Positions 34,321-43,202 of a DNA stretch of 64,000 nucleotides are shown piece by piece. The DNA lies in contig NZ_JADKRX010000002.1 of assembly GCF_015350975.1 (NCBI RefSeq), positions 62,001 to 126,000 on the forward strand, given 5' to 3'. The position numbers and the translations under genes are program-made. Numbering within the stretch: position 1 is the stretch's first letter; every line of letters starts with the position of its first letter. Source of the stretch: Curtobacterium sp. VKM Ac-1395. GTDB lineage: Bacteria; Actinomycetota; Actinomycetes; Actinomycetales; Microbacteriaceae. The notes beneath the pieces were generated by a model. That model was not told the origin of the DNA, did no database searches, and saw only the letters and a program-made list of their open reading frames with translations.

Positions 34321-34716
34321 TCACTGCTGGAGGAGCTCGTGCTGGATGCGGTCCGCGACGGCGTCGCGCAGAGGGCGGACGTCCTCGGGTGACCGGGAGG
34401 TCGGGTCGGGGAAGGACCATTCCAGGACCGTGCCGCGCGGCGTGGCTTGTAGCTCCAGGCCGGGCTTCATCAGCACGACGATGTCGGCTGCCTCGAGGAG
34501 TTCCGCGGTGACCTTTCGGGGTGTCCGGTCGGTGATGTCGAGGCCGAGTTCACCGACGGTCGCGGCGATCGAGGGGTTCACTTCGTCGGCGGGGCTGATG
34601 CCGGCGGAGGTGGCTGTGTATCGGTCGGAGGCTGCGATTTCGAGGAGGGCGGCGCCGAGTTGTGAGCGTCCGGCGTTGTGCTTGCAGATGAACAGGACGG
34701 TCGGCTTGGTCGTCAT
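34321..34716 (-). CDS. arsC: Arsenate reductase, LMW-phosphatase type (copy 2, single cysteine)
   Basis: 131 residues. The N-terminal 'FICKHNAGRSQLGAALLE' is the C-x5-R phosphate-binding loop of PTP-type arsenate reductases. The later resolving-cysteine region is replaced by 'VLMKPGLELQATPRGTVLEW' and the protein has only the one Cys. This resembles forms that need a small thiol such as mycothiol and mycoredoxin to finish the reaction (inference). Start 34716 gives the normal N-terminus. It lies 11 nt after the flavoprotein gene. Confidence 0.85.
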   Translation of the reverse strand: MTTKPTVLFICKHNAGRSQLGAALLEIAASDRYTATSAGISPADEVNPSIAATVGELGLDITDRTPRKVTAELLEAADIVVLMKPGLELQATPRGTVLEWSFPDPTSRSPEDVRPLRDAVADRIQHELLQQ

Positions 34717-34727
34717 GAGGGTTCCCG

Positions 34728-36161
34728 TCAGTTGGCGCAGCACGAGCTGCTGTCAGTGGTCGACGTGGGCTCGGGGGCTGCGCAGCACGACGCCGGCTCC
34801 GGAGCTGTCACGTCCACGCTCGGGGCAGCGGTGGTCGCGCTCTCGGCGCTGCTCGGGGTGGTGCAGCAGGAGGATCCACCGAGATCCGTGGAGCAGACAC
34901 CGGTCTCGGGGAGGACGAGTTCGACCAGGCGCGCGGCGGCGTGGTCGCCGGCGAGCTCAGCGGCGATGGAGCGGACCTGCTCGTACCCGGTGAGGAGCAG
35001 GAACGTGGGTGCACGGCCGTAGGACTTCATCCCGGCGATGAAGAAGTTCGGCTCCGGGTGCGCCAACTCTGCGACTCCGTGCGGGGGCACGGACCCGCAG
35101 GAGTGCAGGTTCGGGTCGATCAGCGGTGCGAGGGCCCGGGGTGCCTCGACAATGTCGTCGAGGCCGAGCCGGATCTCGCGGAGCATGCCGAGGTCGGGCC
35201 GGAAACCGGTCGCGTTCACGATCACATCGACGGTCACCGCAAAGGGCTCTCCGGCGCGGCGGCCGGTGACGGTGACCTGGTCGCCGTCGGGTCGGACGTC
35301 GTCGATCTCGTACGAGGCGATCTGCTGCACCTGACCGGACTCGACGAGCCCGTGGACGGTGGAGCCGAGCTGGCCGCGGGCAGCGAGCCCGTCGGCGGCG
35401 TCCGCTCCGAGCCGGGCGGTGCCCGGGTTACGAATCGCCCAGAGCACGTCGGTGCCGGGTGTGTCCTTCGCAAGCGCGGCGAGCTTGATGAGCGTGTTTG
35501 CCGCGGAGTGGCCGGCGCCGACGACGAGGACCCGACGACCGGCGAACCGGGCCCGGTCTGCGCCGAGGACGTCGGGAAGTGCGTGGACGACCCGGTCGCC
35601 GAGATCCGCGGCAGGTGCGAGCCCGGCGGCAGTGAGGGGGTTCGGTGACGTGTAGGTGCCGGAGGTGTCGACGACCGCACGCGCGGTCACGTCCGTGACG
35701 CCGTCGGCGGTGTGGAGGCGGAGCAGGAACGGGGTGTCGGCGCGGCCGGTGGAGCGGGTGCGGTCCATGCCCTGCCGTGACACCGCCTCCACGCGGGTGC
35801 CGTACTGGATCACCGGTGCGAGCTGCGGTGTAGCAGCCAGGGGCGCCAGATAGGTGTCGATGAGGTCCTGGCCGGTGGGCAGCGACGACGCACGGGGTGC
35901 TTCCCAGCCGGTGGCTTCCAGGAGCCGCTGGGCGGCGGGGTCGATGACGTACTGCCACGGGGAGAACAGGCGCGTGTGCCCCCACGCGCGGACGCTGGTC
36001 CCAACGGTCGGGCCCGCTTCGTAGACCACGACGTCGAGACCCTGCTCGAGGAGGTGTGCGGCGGCAGCGAGTCCGACGGGGCCGGCACCGATGATCGCGA
36101 CGGGCAGTCCGGTGAGGCGGTCCGCGTCAGTCCGGGGTGGGACGGTGAGGGTGAGCGTCAT
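34728..36161 (-). CDS. FAD-dependent monooxygenase-like protein with a cysteine-pair tail (ars-associated)
   Basis: 477 residues. 'PVAIIGAGPVGLAAAAHLLEQG' binds FAD, and 'RRVLVVGAGHSAANTLI' binds NAD(P)H, with 'VIVNATGFRPDLGM' between as in flavin-containing monooxygenases and ArsO-type proteins. The C-terminal 50 residues change to a Ser/Thr/Ala-rich tail with three CC pairs ('SSCCTT', 'SCCAAPEP', 'SSCCAN') plus 'GVCSTD', a possible As(III)-binding arm. Start 36161 has CCAGGATC before it. It sits between two arsC genes. Reaction unproven; oxidation of an arsenical or sulphur carrier is possible. Confidence 0.8.
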   Translation of the reverse strand: MTLTLTVPPRTDADRLTGLPVAIIGAGPVGLAAAAHLLEQGLDVVVYEAGPTVGTSVRAWGHTRLFSPWQYVIDPAAQRLLEATGWEAPRASSLPTGQDLIDTYLAPLAATPQLAPVIQYGTRVEAVSRQGMDRTRSTGRADTPFLLRLHTADGVTDVTARAVVDTSGTYTSPNPLTAAGLAPAADLGDRVVHALPDVLGADRARFAGRRVLVVGAGHSAANTLIKLAALAKDTPGTDVLWAIRNPGTARLGADAADGLAARGQLGSTVHGLVESGQVQQIASYEIDDVRPDGDQVTVTGRRAGEPFAVTVDVIVNATGFRPDLGMLREIRLGLDDIVEAPRALAPLIDPNLHSCGSVPPHGVAELAHPEPNFFIAGMKSYGRAPTFLLLTGYEQVRSIAAELAGDHAAARLVELVLPETGVCSTDLGGSSCCTTPSSAESATTAAPSVDVTAPEPASCCAAPEPTSTTDSSSCCAN

Positions 36162-36178
36162 GATCCTGGTCCTGTCGG

Positions 36179-36595
36179 TTAGGCGGTTGCTTCGGCGGGG
36201 AGCAGCTCGGCGAGGAGCGTCTGGACGCGGTGCTTGATGTCGTCGCGGATGGGGCGAACGTCCTCGATGCCGCGCCCGGCGGGGTCGGTGAGGTCCCAGT
36301 CCTCGTACCGCTTGCCGGGGAAGATCGGGCACGCGTCGCCGCAGCCCATGGTGATGACGGCGTCGGATTCGCGGACGGCGTCGGTGGTGAGGATCTTCGG
36401 CTGGTTGCCGGCGATGTCGATGCCGTCTTCGGCCATCGCCTGGATCGCGATTGGGTTGATCTGGTCCTTCGGCTCTGAACCGGCGGAGAGGACCTCGACG
36501 CGGTCGCCGCCGAGGGCCTGGGCGTAGCCGGCGGCCATCTGGGAGCGTCCGGCGTTGTGGACGCAGACGAACAGGATCGTGGGCTTGTCACTCAT
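36179..36595 (-). CDS. arsC: Arsenate reductase, LMW-phosphatase type (copy 1)
   Basis: 138 residues. 'FVCVHNAGRSQMAAGYAQ' is the catalytic C-x5-R loop, and 'TMGCGDACPIFPGKRYEDWDL' supplies two further cysteines for a Cys-relay like that of thioredoxin-linked ArsC. It reduces As(V) to As(III) for export by ArsB. Start 36595 matches the family N-terminus, and the longer upstream frame is arsB sequence in another phase. It lies 20 nt after arsB and 17 nt before the flavoprotein gene. Confidence 0.92.
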   Translation of the reverse strand: MSDKPTILFVCVHNAGRSQMAAGYAQALGGDRVEVLSAGSEPKDQINPIAIQAMAEDGIDIAGNQPKILTTDAVRESDAVITMGCGDACPIFPGKRYEDWDLTDPAGRGIEDVRPIRDDIKHRVQTLLAELLPAEATA

Positions 36596-36615
36596 GGGTG
36601 TGTGTCTTTCCGGGT

Positions 36616-38019
36616 TCAGTGGATGAGGGTGAGCCAGCCAGCGAGGGCGGCGAGGGTGACGGCGAGGACGGGGATGGTGAGGACGATGCCGGTGCGGAAG
36701 TACTGCCCCCACCCGATGTGGATGCCCTTCTTCTCCAGCACGTGCAGCCACAGCAGCGTTGCGAGGGAGCCGATGGGGGTGATCTTCGGGCCGAGGTCGG
36801 AGCCGATGACGTTGGCGTAGACCATCACCTCGTGCGTGAGCCCGGTCGCGCCGGCGCCGCCGATGGCGAGGGCGGCGATGAGGACGGTGGGCATGTTGTT
36901 CATCAGGGACGCGAGGATCGCGATGGTGAACCCGACGCCGAGCGCGGTGACGAGGACCCCGTGGTCACCGAACACGTCGAACAGCGTCGCGAGGTGGTCA
37001 GTGAGGCCCTGGTTCTGGAGGCCGTAGACGACGAGGTACATGCCGATCGAGAACAGGACAATCTGCCACGGCGCCTCCCGGATCGTCTTCCATACCGGTA
37101 TCACCCGCCCCGACGGCGCACCCGACCCGCCGCCCCCAGCGTTGACGGTGGCTGTGCCCCCGGTGGTGACGAGGACCGGCGCGGCCTCGGCACGGGCGAA
37201 GAGGAACGCGGGCTGCCGGGCGGCGACGAGGACGATGACGACGGCTCCGACGCCGGCGACGGCTGCGAGGGGCACGCCGAGTGGGTCGGCGGCGAAGTAG
37301 CCGACGAGCAGTAGCGCGAGGACGACCCAGCCGGCGCGGAACGTCGCCCGGTCCTTCACGGCTGCGGCGGGGCTGGTGAGGGCGAGGACGTCGTACCGCT
37401 TCGGGATGCTCTTGCCGAAGTAGGCCAGCAGCATGCCGAGGGAGGCGAGGACGGAGACGATGCCGACGGGGATCATGACGGCGGCGTACTCGGCGAAGCC
37501 GAGGTGGAAGTAGTCGGCCGAGACAATGTTGACCAGGTTCGACACCACCAGCGGCAGGCTGCCGGTGTCGGCGATGAACCCGGTGGCGAGGATGAACCCC
37601 AGCGCCGCCTTCTGCGGCATGTTCAGTGCTCGGAGCATCCCGACGACGATCGGGGTGAGGATCAGCGCGGCACCGTCGTTGGCGAACACCGCGGCGATGA
37701 CGGCGCCGAGACCGACGATGAGGACGAACAGCAGCCGGCCGTTGCCGCGGCCCCAGCGGGCAACGTGGAGGGCTGCCCACTCGAAGAACCCGGCCTCGTC
37801 GAGGATCAACGAGATCAGCACCACCGCGACGAACGTCAGCGTCGCGTTCCACACGATCCCGACCACGGTCGGGATGTCGGAAAGGCCGACGACGGTGGTG
37901 GCGAGGGCGATGACGGCGCCGATGAGCGCGGTGTAGCCGATCGGGAAGCCCTTGGGCTGCCAGATCACCACCACGAGCGTCGCGACGAAGATCGCCGCAG
38001 CGACCACAGCCAGCACCAT
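36616..38019 (-). CDS. arsB: Arsenite efflux transporter ArsB
   Basis: 467 residues with about 11-12 membrane helices, of the ArsB/NhaD ion-transporter family. '[19 protein letters not shown]' and '[20 protein letters not shown]' are ArsB core motifs. '[16 protein letters not shown]' and '[23 protein letters not shown]' belong to the second half. ArsB exports As(III)/Sb(III) using proton motive force. Its ATG overlaps the stop of the upstream gene (ATGA), so it is coupled. A Gly/Ala-rich loop of about 35 residues splits the halves. Confidence 0.93.
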   Translation of the reverse strand: MVLAVVAAAIFVATLVVVIWQPKGFPIGYTALIGAVIALATTVVGLSDIPTVVGIVWNATLTFVAVVLISLILDEAGFFEWAALHVARWGRGNGRLLFVLIVGLGAVIAAVFANDGAALILTPIVVGMLRALNMPQKAALGFILATGFIADTGSLPLVVSNLVNIVSADYFHLGFAEYAAVMIPVGIVSVLASLGMLLAYFGKSIPKRYDVLALTSPAAAVKDRATFRAGWVVLALLLVGYFAADPLGVPLAAVAGVGAVVIVLVAARQPAFLFARAEAAPVLVTTGGTATVNAGGGGSGAPSGRVIPVWKTIREAPWQIVLFSIGMYLVVYGLQNQGLTDHLATLFDVFGDHGVLVTALGVGFTIAILASLMNNMPTVLIAALAIGGAGATGLTHEVMVYANVIGSDLGPKITPIGSLATLLWLHVLEKKGIHIGWGQYFRTGIVLTIPVLAVTLAALAGWLTLIH

Positions 38020-39407
38020 CAGGCGCTCACCCCTCCCTGGTTCGTTGCGGCGGCGGCGCGTTCCCAGCCCTGCGCGGCGACCTGCACGGCGTCCCACGGG
38101 GACCCGAGCGGCGGCGTGTAGCTGAGGTCGAGATCGATCACGTCATCCACCGTGAGTTCCGCGTGGAGGGCAGTGGCGAACGTGTCGATGCGCTTGCTGA
38201 TCTCCGCGGTCCGCTGCCCGACGATCTGCGCACCGAGGAGCCGACCGGTGGCCTGGTCGCCGGTGACGCTGATCGTCAGCGGGACGGCGCCCGGGTAGTA
38301 CCGCTTGTGGTCATCCGCCACCGTCACCCGAGTCAACGGCGACACGTCGAGTGACTCGGTTTCGTGGTGGCGGAGGCCGGTGCGGGCGGCGACGAGGTCG
38401 AACACCTTCACCACCTGCGTCCCCACCGAACCGGCGAACGTCTTCGAGCCGCCGAGCATGTTCTCCCCGGCGACACGGCCCTGCTTGTGCGCGGTCGTCC
38501 CGAGCGGCAGCCAGGTGGTGCCGAGAAGCCGGTGGTGCGTCACGACGCAGTCGCCGGCGGCCCACACGTGCGGTACCCCGGTCCGCATGGACGCGTCGAC
38601 GACGATCGCGCCGGCCTGCCCGAGCTGTGCTCCGGCGGCGACGGCGAGGTCCGTGACCGGGCGGACGCCGACGCAGACCACGACGAGCGCGAACGTGCCC
38701 TCCGCGTCACCGGACGTGGAGCTGGTGGCGACCCGCCACTGCCCACCGCCTGCCGGGGTGATCCCCGTGACGGTGGAACCGGTCAGGACGGTTGCGCCGT
38801 GGCGGCGGACCTCGGCGGTGACGAGGGAACCGAGTTCCGAGTCGAGGGTGGAGAGCACTTCCGGGCCGCGCTGGATCAGCGTCGTGTCGAACCCGCGGGC
38901 GACGAGGCCCTCGGTCATCTCCAGGCCGATGTACCCGGCACCGACGACCGCGACCCGGCTCCCCGCCGGCAGGAGCTCGAGGGCTGCGACGACCTGCTCG
39001 GCGTCGGTCATGGAGTGCAGCAGGTGGATGCCCGGCTCGCCGAACGGGACCCCGGCCGGGCGAACCGGCTCGGCGCCGGTGCCGATCAGCAGCTCGTCGT
39101 AGGCGACTTCCTCATCGCCGGCGGGGCCGGTGACGGTGAGCCGGCGCCGGTCGACGTCGACGGCGGAGGCCCACGTCGAAGAACGCACAGTCATGCCGGC
39201 GGCTTCGAGGTCGGCGCGGGTGCGGTGCGCGAGGGACGCTTCCGTGGCGACGTCGCCGGAGACCCAGTACGGGATGCCGCAGATGGAGAAGTTCGGGAAC
39301 TCGTCCGCGAGCACTACCGTCACATCCGTCGACGGGTCGAGTTCACGGGCGCGGAGCGCTGCGGCGATGCCGGCGTCGCTGCCACCGACGGCGAGGAGGT
39401 GAGTCAT
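38019..39407 (-). CDS. FAD/NAD(P) disulfide-reductase-like oxidoreductase (CoA-disulfide-reductase family), ars operon
   Basis: 462 residues. N-terminal '[20 protein letters not shown]' binds FAD. '[13 protein letters not shown]' carries the single redox-active Cys used by CoA-disulfide reductases and NADH oxidases. '[17 protein letters not shown]' binds NAD(P)H and '[13 protein letters not shown]' contacts FAD again. The C-terminal dimerisation domain is intact. It is the first gene of the ars operon, starting about 50 bp from the ArsR site. Such proteins are often seen with ars genes and may keep thiols reduced or oxidise an arsenical; the reaction is unproven. Confidence 0.85.
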   Translation of the reverse strand: MTHLLAVGGSDAGIAAALRARELDPSTDVTVVLADEFPNFSICGIPYWVSGDVATEASLAHRTRADLEAAGMTVRSSTWASAVDVDRRRLTVTGPAGDEEVAYDELLIGTGAEPVRPAGVPFGEPGIHLLHSMTDAEQVVAALELLPAGSRVAVVGAGYIGLEMTEGLVARGFDTTLIQRGPEVLSTLDSELGSLVTAEVRRHGATVLTGSTVTGITPAGGGQWRVATSSTSGDAEGTFALVVVCVGVRPVTDLAVAAGAQLGQAGAIVVDASMRTGVPHVWAAGDCVVTHHRLLGTTWLPLGTTAHKQGRVAGENMLGGSKTFAGSVGTQVVKVFDLVAARTGLRHHETESLDVSPLTRVTVADDHKRYYPGAVPLTISVTGDQATGRLLGAQIVGQRTAEISKRIDTFATALHAELTVDDVIDLDLSYTPPLGSPWDAVQVAAQGWERAAAATNQGGVSA

Positions 39408-39455
39408 CAGGCTGGTCCTTCACGGATCGAGCGGGAGCCGAGAGCCGGCGCGTAC

Positions 39456-39492
39456 ATCGAAGCACGTCGATATCGATGAATGCAAATATAGA
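39456..39492. promoter_or_regulatory. ars divergent promoter with ArsR-type operator
   Basis: ATCGA-N6-TCGAT (39456-39471) runs into the palindrome TCGATATCGA (39467-39476). The arsR -10 is TATAGA (39487-39492), 31 nt before the start. The location between arsR and the operon suits an ArsR dimer blocking both. Confidence 0.6.
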
Positions 39493-39523
39493 CGCGTGTC
39501 GAAGTCCGTGGGAGGATGAGCCC

Positions 39524-39877
39524 ATGACGATCGAGCTGCTCCCCATTCAGGACGTCACCGCGTGCTGCTCACCCGTCACGACCGAGGCGATGGACCAGGC
39601 ATCCGCGGAGGTCCTCGCGAAGTCACTCAAAGCGATCGCCGACCCGGCACGGCTCCGGCTCATCTCGATGGTCGCCGCGCACGACGGCGCCGAGGCGTGC
39701 GTCTGTGACCTGCAGGAACCGCTCGGCCTGTCCCAGCCGACCGTGTCGCACCACCTCAAGGTCCTCGTCGACGCCGGGATCCTGCACCGTGAGAAGCGCG
39801 GCACGTGGGCGTACTTCTCCCTCGTCTCTGGGGCCCTCGACACCCTCGCCGGCCTCATCACCGCACCGACGAAGTAG
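39524..39877 (+). CDS. arsR: ArsR family arsenic-responsive repressor
   Basis: 117 residues from ATG 39524 with GGGAGGA upstream. The winged helix contains 'LGLSQPTVSHHLKVLVDAGIL' (recognition helix) and 'KRGTWAYFSL' (wing). Cysteines at 14-15 ('TACCSP') and 59/61 ('ACVCDL') correspond in kind to the Cys15/16/55 As(III) site of the Corynebacterium glutamicum ArsR, rather than the ELCVCDL-only site of E. coli. As(III) binding should release the ars promoter. Divergent from the operon. Confidence 0.93.
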   Translation: MTIELLPIQDVTACCSPVTTEAMDQASAEVLAKSLKAIADPARLRLISMVAAHDGAEACVCDLQEPLGLSQPTVSHHLKVLVDAGILHREKRGTWAYFSLVSGALDTLAGLITAPTK

Positions 39878-39910
39878 GCAATCAAGCCGTTCCGGTCGAG
39901 CATCGATCAG

Positions 39911-40156
39911 AGGTGGAGCCCTTTGAACTCGGGCAACTCTTCACCGAAATGGGGCGCCACGCTCAAAGACCGCCAGCAGGCGGGTACGTCAACGGGCCAG
40001 AGCAAGCCGAGGTTGGAGGGTTTGTAAACGGTCGGCGCACGTTGTCCGCTCTTGAAGCTCCGACTGCAGTGCCACGATGACATCGCGATCGTTGTGACCA
40101 CCATCAGTGCCGCTCCGACCGCGCCGGCTCCGGTCGATTGGGCCGGCGCAGAGTAA
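39911..40156 (+). pseudogene. Decayed copy of the copper-section membrane protein (C-terminal part)
   Basis: Translated with frameshifts, the segment reads VEPFELGQLFTE, then GATLKDRQQ, then GGFVNGRRT and finally DDIAIVVTT...APAPVDWAGAE followed by TAA. These parallel VQPFTLGQLFTE, DVTLRDGQV, VNGTRTT and QDIAIVITR...PTPFDWSTAS at the end of the 46175-46852 product. At least two frameshifts and no start mean it is not functional. It shows an earlier second copy of that gene beside arsR. Confidence 0.75.
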
Positions 40157-40234
40157 TGGGTCTGACTGTCTCGTTAGCGGATCTGTATCGGAAACGTCGG
40201 GCACTGCGCTCCGCGTCGCTCGGCGATGTTCGTT

Positions 40235-40873
40235 CTAGTCGTCATCGTCGTGTTCCACGAGTTCGCCTTCCCATGCTTCGCGTCCTTCGTGGATGGCGAA
40301 GAGAGCGATGACGAACCCTGCGACGGGATCGAGCCAGGCTGCGCCGGTGAGGGCGTAGAGGATGAGTCCGATGAGGGTCGAGACGCTGAGGAGGACGCAG
40401 ATTCGGGTTTCTGCCGCGTCGGCGAGGATGAGCGGGTCGCCGAGCTTCTTTCCGACTCGGGTCTTGAGTGCGGCAAGGACCGGCATGACGATGATCGAGA
40501 GGATGAGAAGCACGACGCTGACCGGGGAGGTCTCGGGGGCTTCGTGGGTGATCAGGCTGCGGATGCCATCGATCACGACGTAGGCGGCGAGGAGGAAGAA
40601 CGTCACGGCGACGAACTTCAACGTGCGTCGCTCCTTGGTCTCATCCGCTTTGCCGTGACGGAGCCGCGCGGCGAGGCGGATGCCCACCAGCACGGCAACG
40701 ATTGATTCGATTCCGGAATCGATACCGAACCCGATGACGGACACGAGTCCCGCGGCGATCCCCGCGGTGATGGCAACGATTCCTTCGAGGACGTTGTACG
40801 CGACGGTGAACTGCGCAAGGCGGAGCCCTCGTCGGGTGAGCTGCTCCCTTTCAGTTTCGGTGAGCGTGCTCAT
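40235..40873 (-). CDS. Cation diffusion facilitator-like exporter
   Basis: About 212 residues with roughly five to six membrane helices. 'FGIDSGIESIVAVLVGIRLAA' resembles CDF helix 2 with an acidic metal site (Asp and Glu), and 'DPLILADAAETRICVLLS' resembles helix 5 with 'ADAAET' as the second site. The C-terminus ends in 'HEGREAWEGELVEHDDDD' and lacks the normal cytoplasmic dimer domain, so it is a short form. Its ATG overlaps the cmtR stop (ATGA). Export of Cd, Zn or Pb is likely from context. Confidence 0.85.
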   Translation of the reverse strand: MSTLTETEREQLTRRGLRLAQFTVAYNVLEGIVAITAGIAAGLVSVIGFGIDSGIESIVAVLVGIRLAARLRHGKADETKERRTLKFVAVTFFLLAAYVVIDGIRSLITHEAPETSPVSVVLLILSIIVMPVLAALKTRVGKKLGDPLILADAAETRICVLLSVSTLIGLILYALTGAAWLDPVAGFVIALFAIHEGREAWEGELVEHDDDD

Positions 40874-41217
40874 TCGCCAGCCCTCGCGTCCGAGCCGTAG
40901 GTGCCGCAGAGATCGACCTGGTAGCCGGTGGCCTGCAGCAGTGCCTCCGCGGACTCGAGGAGGTCCATCAACTCGGGACGGGAGAGGCTGTAGAACACTT
41001 GCCGGCCCTGCGCCCGCCCCTCCACGAGCGCGCAGTCGCGCAGGCATGCGACGTGCTCGGAGAGGGTCGATTGAGCAAGACCGAGCTCCGCGACGAGGTC
41101 GCTCACGCGAGCTTCCCCTTGGCGGAGTCGGCGCAGGATGCGCAGACGGGTCGGGTCTGCGAGAGAGTGGAACAGCGATACCGCGGCAAGATCGCCCCGC
41201 GCTTCTACGATCGGCAT
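40870..41217 (-). CDS. cmtR: CmtR-type Cd(II)/Pb(II)-sensing ArsR/SmtB repressor
   Basis: 115 residues. 'LGLAQSTLSEHVACLRDCALV' is the recognition helix and contains Cys58 and Cys62; Cys104 lies near the C-terminus ('VDLCGTYG'). The trio matches Cys57/61/102 of Mycobacterium tuberculosis CmtR, which binds Cd or Pb and releases DNA. ATG 41217 lies 6 nt after the -10 TATCAT, and the operator surrounds both. The stop overlaps the CDF-like gene, so regulator and exporter form one unit. A second copy of the operator lies before cadD. Confidence 0.92.
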   Translation of the reverse strand: MPIVEARGDLAAVSLFHSLADPTRLRILRRLRQGEARVSDLVAELGLAQSTLSEHVACLRDCALVEGRAQGRQVFYSLSRPELMDLLESAEALLQATGYQVDLCGTYGSDARAGE

Positions 41218-41235
41218 ATGCCGATGATATCGGCG
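41211..41235 (-). promoter_or_regulatory. CmtR operator 1 over the cmtR leaderless promoter
   Basis: The 25-bp segment contains CGGCATATGCCG and GCCGATGATATCGGC and includes both the -10 TATCAT and the cmtR ATG. Only about six bases differ from the site at 43258-43282, which argues that one regulator binds both. Confidence 0.75.
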
Positions 41236-41347
41236 TAGCGCGGTTCGTGCGTTCAAGGTGGGCTACCGGTTCTGGTCGGTGCTTGCTCGATCGTGCTCAT
41301 GGGGATGCCACCGACGACCATGCGTTGTAGCGGGCTGCACGTGGGCG

Positions 41348-42085
41348 TTAGAGGAGCGTGACGTACTGGCCGATGTGTGCGCCGACCGTGTACATCAGCG
41401 ATGACCACAGTCCGGTGACCATGAGGACACCGATGAGGATCAGCGTGCCACCACCGATCAGGTTCACGGTCCGTAGGTGCCGTTTGACGCGGCTGATCGC
41501 GGTGGTGGCCCAGGTGGTACCGAGGGCGAGGAGGAGGAAGGGGATGCCGAGTCCGAGGCAGTAGGCGACGCCGAGCAGGACGCCGTTCCAGGTGCTCGCG
41601 GCTTGCAGGCTCAGCAAATTGATCGCGGTGAGGGTCGGGCCAAGGCAGGGGGTCCATCCGAGCCCGAACACGATCCCGAGCAGGGGTGCGCCGGCGATGC
41701 CGGTGGCCGGTTTCCATCGTGGTTTGAGGGTGCGCTGCAGGATCCCGAAGCGGCCGATGAACACGAGTCCCATGATGATGACGAAGCCGCCGAGGATCTG
41801 CGTGAGCAGGTCGCGCCAGCGGATCAGCCAGAAGCCGGCGGCGCCGAATGCGGCGGCGTAGGCGACGAAGATGACGGTGAAGCCGAGGATGAACAGGAGC
41901 ACGCCCAGGGTGAGCGTGCTGCGGCGGCGTTGTTCTGCGACACCGCCGATGAAGCCGAGGTACCCGGGGACGAGTGGGAGGACGCATGGTGAGAGGAAGG
42001 ACACCAGCCCGGCCAGGAGTGCGACCGGCACGGCGATCAGGAGCTGTCCGCTGAGGATCGCTTCCGCGAAGGGGTTCCCGGTCAC
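41348..42085 (-). CDS. ccdA: CcdA-type thiol-disulfide membrane transporter
   Basis: 245 residues, six membrane helices. 'FLSPCVLPLVPGYLGFIGG' and 'GLGWTPCLGPTLTAIN' hold the two redox Cys that carry electrons from cytoplasmic thioredoxin across the membrane. It is CcdA of the short form, without the DsbD domains. GTG 42085 overlaps the lspA stop (GTGA). Delivering reductant outside may help metal resistance or protein repair in the cell wall; that is inference. 41239-41347 has no gene. Confidence 0.9.
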   Translation of the reverse strand: MTGNPFAEAILSGQLLIAVPVALLAGLVSFLSPCVLPLVPGYLGFIGGVAEQRRRSTLTLGVLLFILGFTVIFVAYAAAFGAAGFWLIRWRDLLTQILGGFVIIMGLVFIGRFGILQRTLKPRWKPATGIAGAPLLGIVFGLGWTPCLGPTLTAINLLSLQAASTWNGVLLGVAYCLGLGIPFLLLALGTTWATTAISRVKRHLRTVNLIGGGTLILIGVLMVTGLWSSLMYTVGAHIGQYVTLL

Positions 42086-42597
42086 GCTGATCGCTCCGTG
42101 GGCGCGGGCTCGTCCTTGTGCCTGCCCGGCATCAGGAAGCGGATCGCGAATCCGGCGATCCCCAGGGTGGCGAAGATGTCGGCGACGTTGAAGATGGCGA
42201 ACCAGTCGATGTTGATGAAGTCGACGACTTCGCCAGTGAGCGGTCCGGACTCGGCGCGGGTGATGCGGTCCCAGAGGTTGCCTGCGGCCCCGCCGACGGC
42301 GACGCTCATCAGCCCAGTGGCGAGCATGTCGGCGCCGCGCACGGCGCGCACGACTGCCCACGTTGCCAGGCACAACGTCAGGGCGATGATGCCGAGTGCG
42401 AGCGGCGGCCCCATCTCGTTGCCGAGGCTGAAAGCGACGCCGGGGTTGAACACGAGCTGGAGGGTCGCACCCGGAGCCAGCTCAATTGTGCGCGACGGGC
42501 CGAGGTCGGACAGTGCCCACGCTTTCGTGAGCTGGTCGATGGTGAGCGCGGCCCCGGCGATCAGCAGCACCACGACCACTCGGATACCCGCTCTCAC
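42082..42597 (-). CDS. lspA: Lipoprotein signal peptidase
   Basis: 171 residues, four membrane helices. Catalytic Asp residues lie in 'GAAGNLWDRITR' and 'FNVADIFATLG', and 'FNPGVAFSLGNEMG' is the family block. GTG 42597 overlaps the cadD stop (GTGA). The chromosome should have its own lspA; extra copies in Cd/Pb resistance clusters are known (e.g. fused in pbr systems) and the reason is not settled. In this operon it lies between cadD and ccdA. Confidence 0.93.
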   Translation of the reverse strand: MRAGIRVVVVLLIAGAALTIDQLTKAWALSDLGPSRTIELAPGATLQLVFNPGVAFSLGNEMGPPLALGIIALTLCLATWAVVRAVRGADMLATGLMSVAVGGAAGNLWDRITRAESGPLTGEVVDFINIDWFAIFNVADIFATLGIAGFAIRFLMPGRHKDEPAPTERSA

Positions 42598-43202
42598 GAG
42601 AGCACGTCGATGAGGCGCATGATCACACCGGACTCGATCAGGATGTAGAGGCCCAGGCCCGTGAACACGGCGGGCACGAGCCAGTGCTCGATCTTCTCGA
42701 GGGCTTCCGTGACGGTCTTGTTCGTCCCCACGAAGCGAGCCACGAGGCACCACACCGCGACGAGCACAAGGAACACCGCAATCGTGACCACGGTGTCCGG
42801 GATCGGGGTCGTCCGGAACACCGGCGTGTAGAGGGAGATGTTGTCGGCGCCGTTGGCGATGGTGATCCCCGCGACCCCGAGGACCCCACCCGCGCGCACC
42901 GCCGAGTCGTCGTCGTCGTCATCACCGCGTCGTCGCAGAGCACGGACCAACCCCACCAGACCAATACCCAGGGGGATGAGCCCCAGCAGTCCCACCCACT
43001 TGTCCGGAACGATGGTGAGTCCCGCGGCAGCGAGGACACTGATCGCGACGAGGGCAATGAAGCCGGCGTACTGACCGACGACGACCTTCCACCCCGGCAA
43101 CGTTCCACGCGTCGATGCGAGGAACAGGACCGTCAGGACCACGACGTCATCGATGTTGGTGGCAGCAAAGAGCCCCACCGCCGCCGCAATCGTGCCGATC
43201 AT
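42594..43202 (-). CDS. cadD: CadD-family cadmium resistance transporter
   Basis: 202 residues, about five to six membrane helices. 'FAATNIDDVVVLTVLFL' and 'ITIANGADNISLYTPVF' are the CadD/LysE-type motifs with Asp residues in the membrane. A run of five or six Asp ('RRGDDDDDDS') lies in the central cytoplasmic loop and may bind metal. The ATG overlaps the stop of a 21-codon leader ORF (ATGA). First structural gene of the cadD-lspA-ccdA operon under a CmtR-type operator. Confidence 0.9.
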   Translation of the reverse strand: MIGTIAAAVGLFAATNIDDVVVLTVLFLASTRGTLPGWKVVVGQYAGFIALVAISVLAAAGLTIVPDKWVGLLGLIPLGIGLVGLVRALRRRGDDDDDDSAVRAGGVLGVAGITIANGADNISLYTPVFRTTPIPDTVVTIAVFLVLVAVWCLVARFVGTNKTVTEALEKIEHWLVPAVFTGLGLYILIESGVIMRLIDVLS

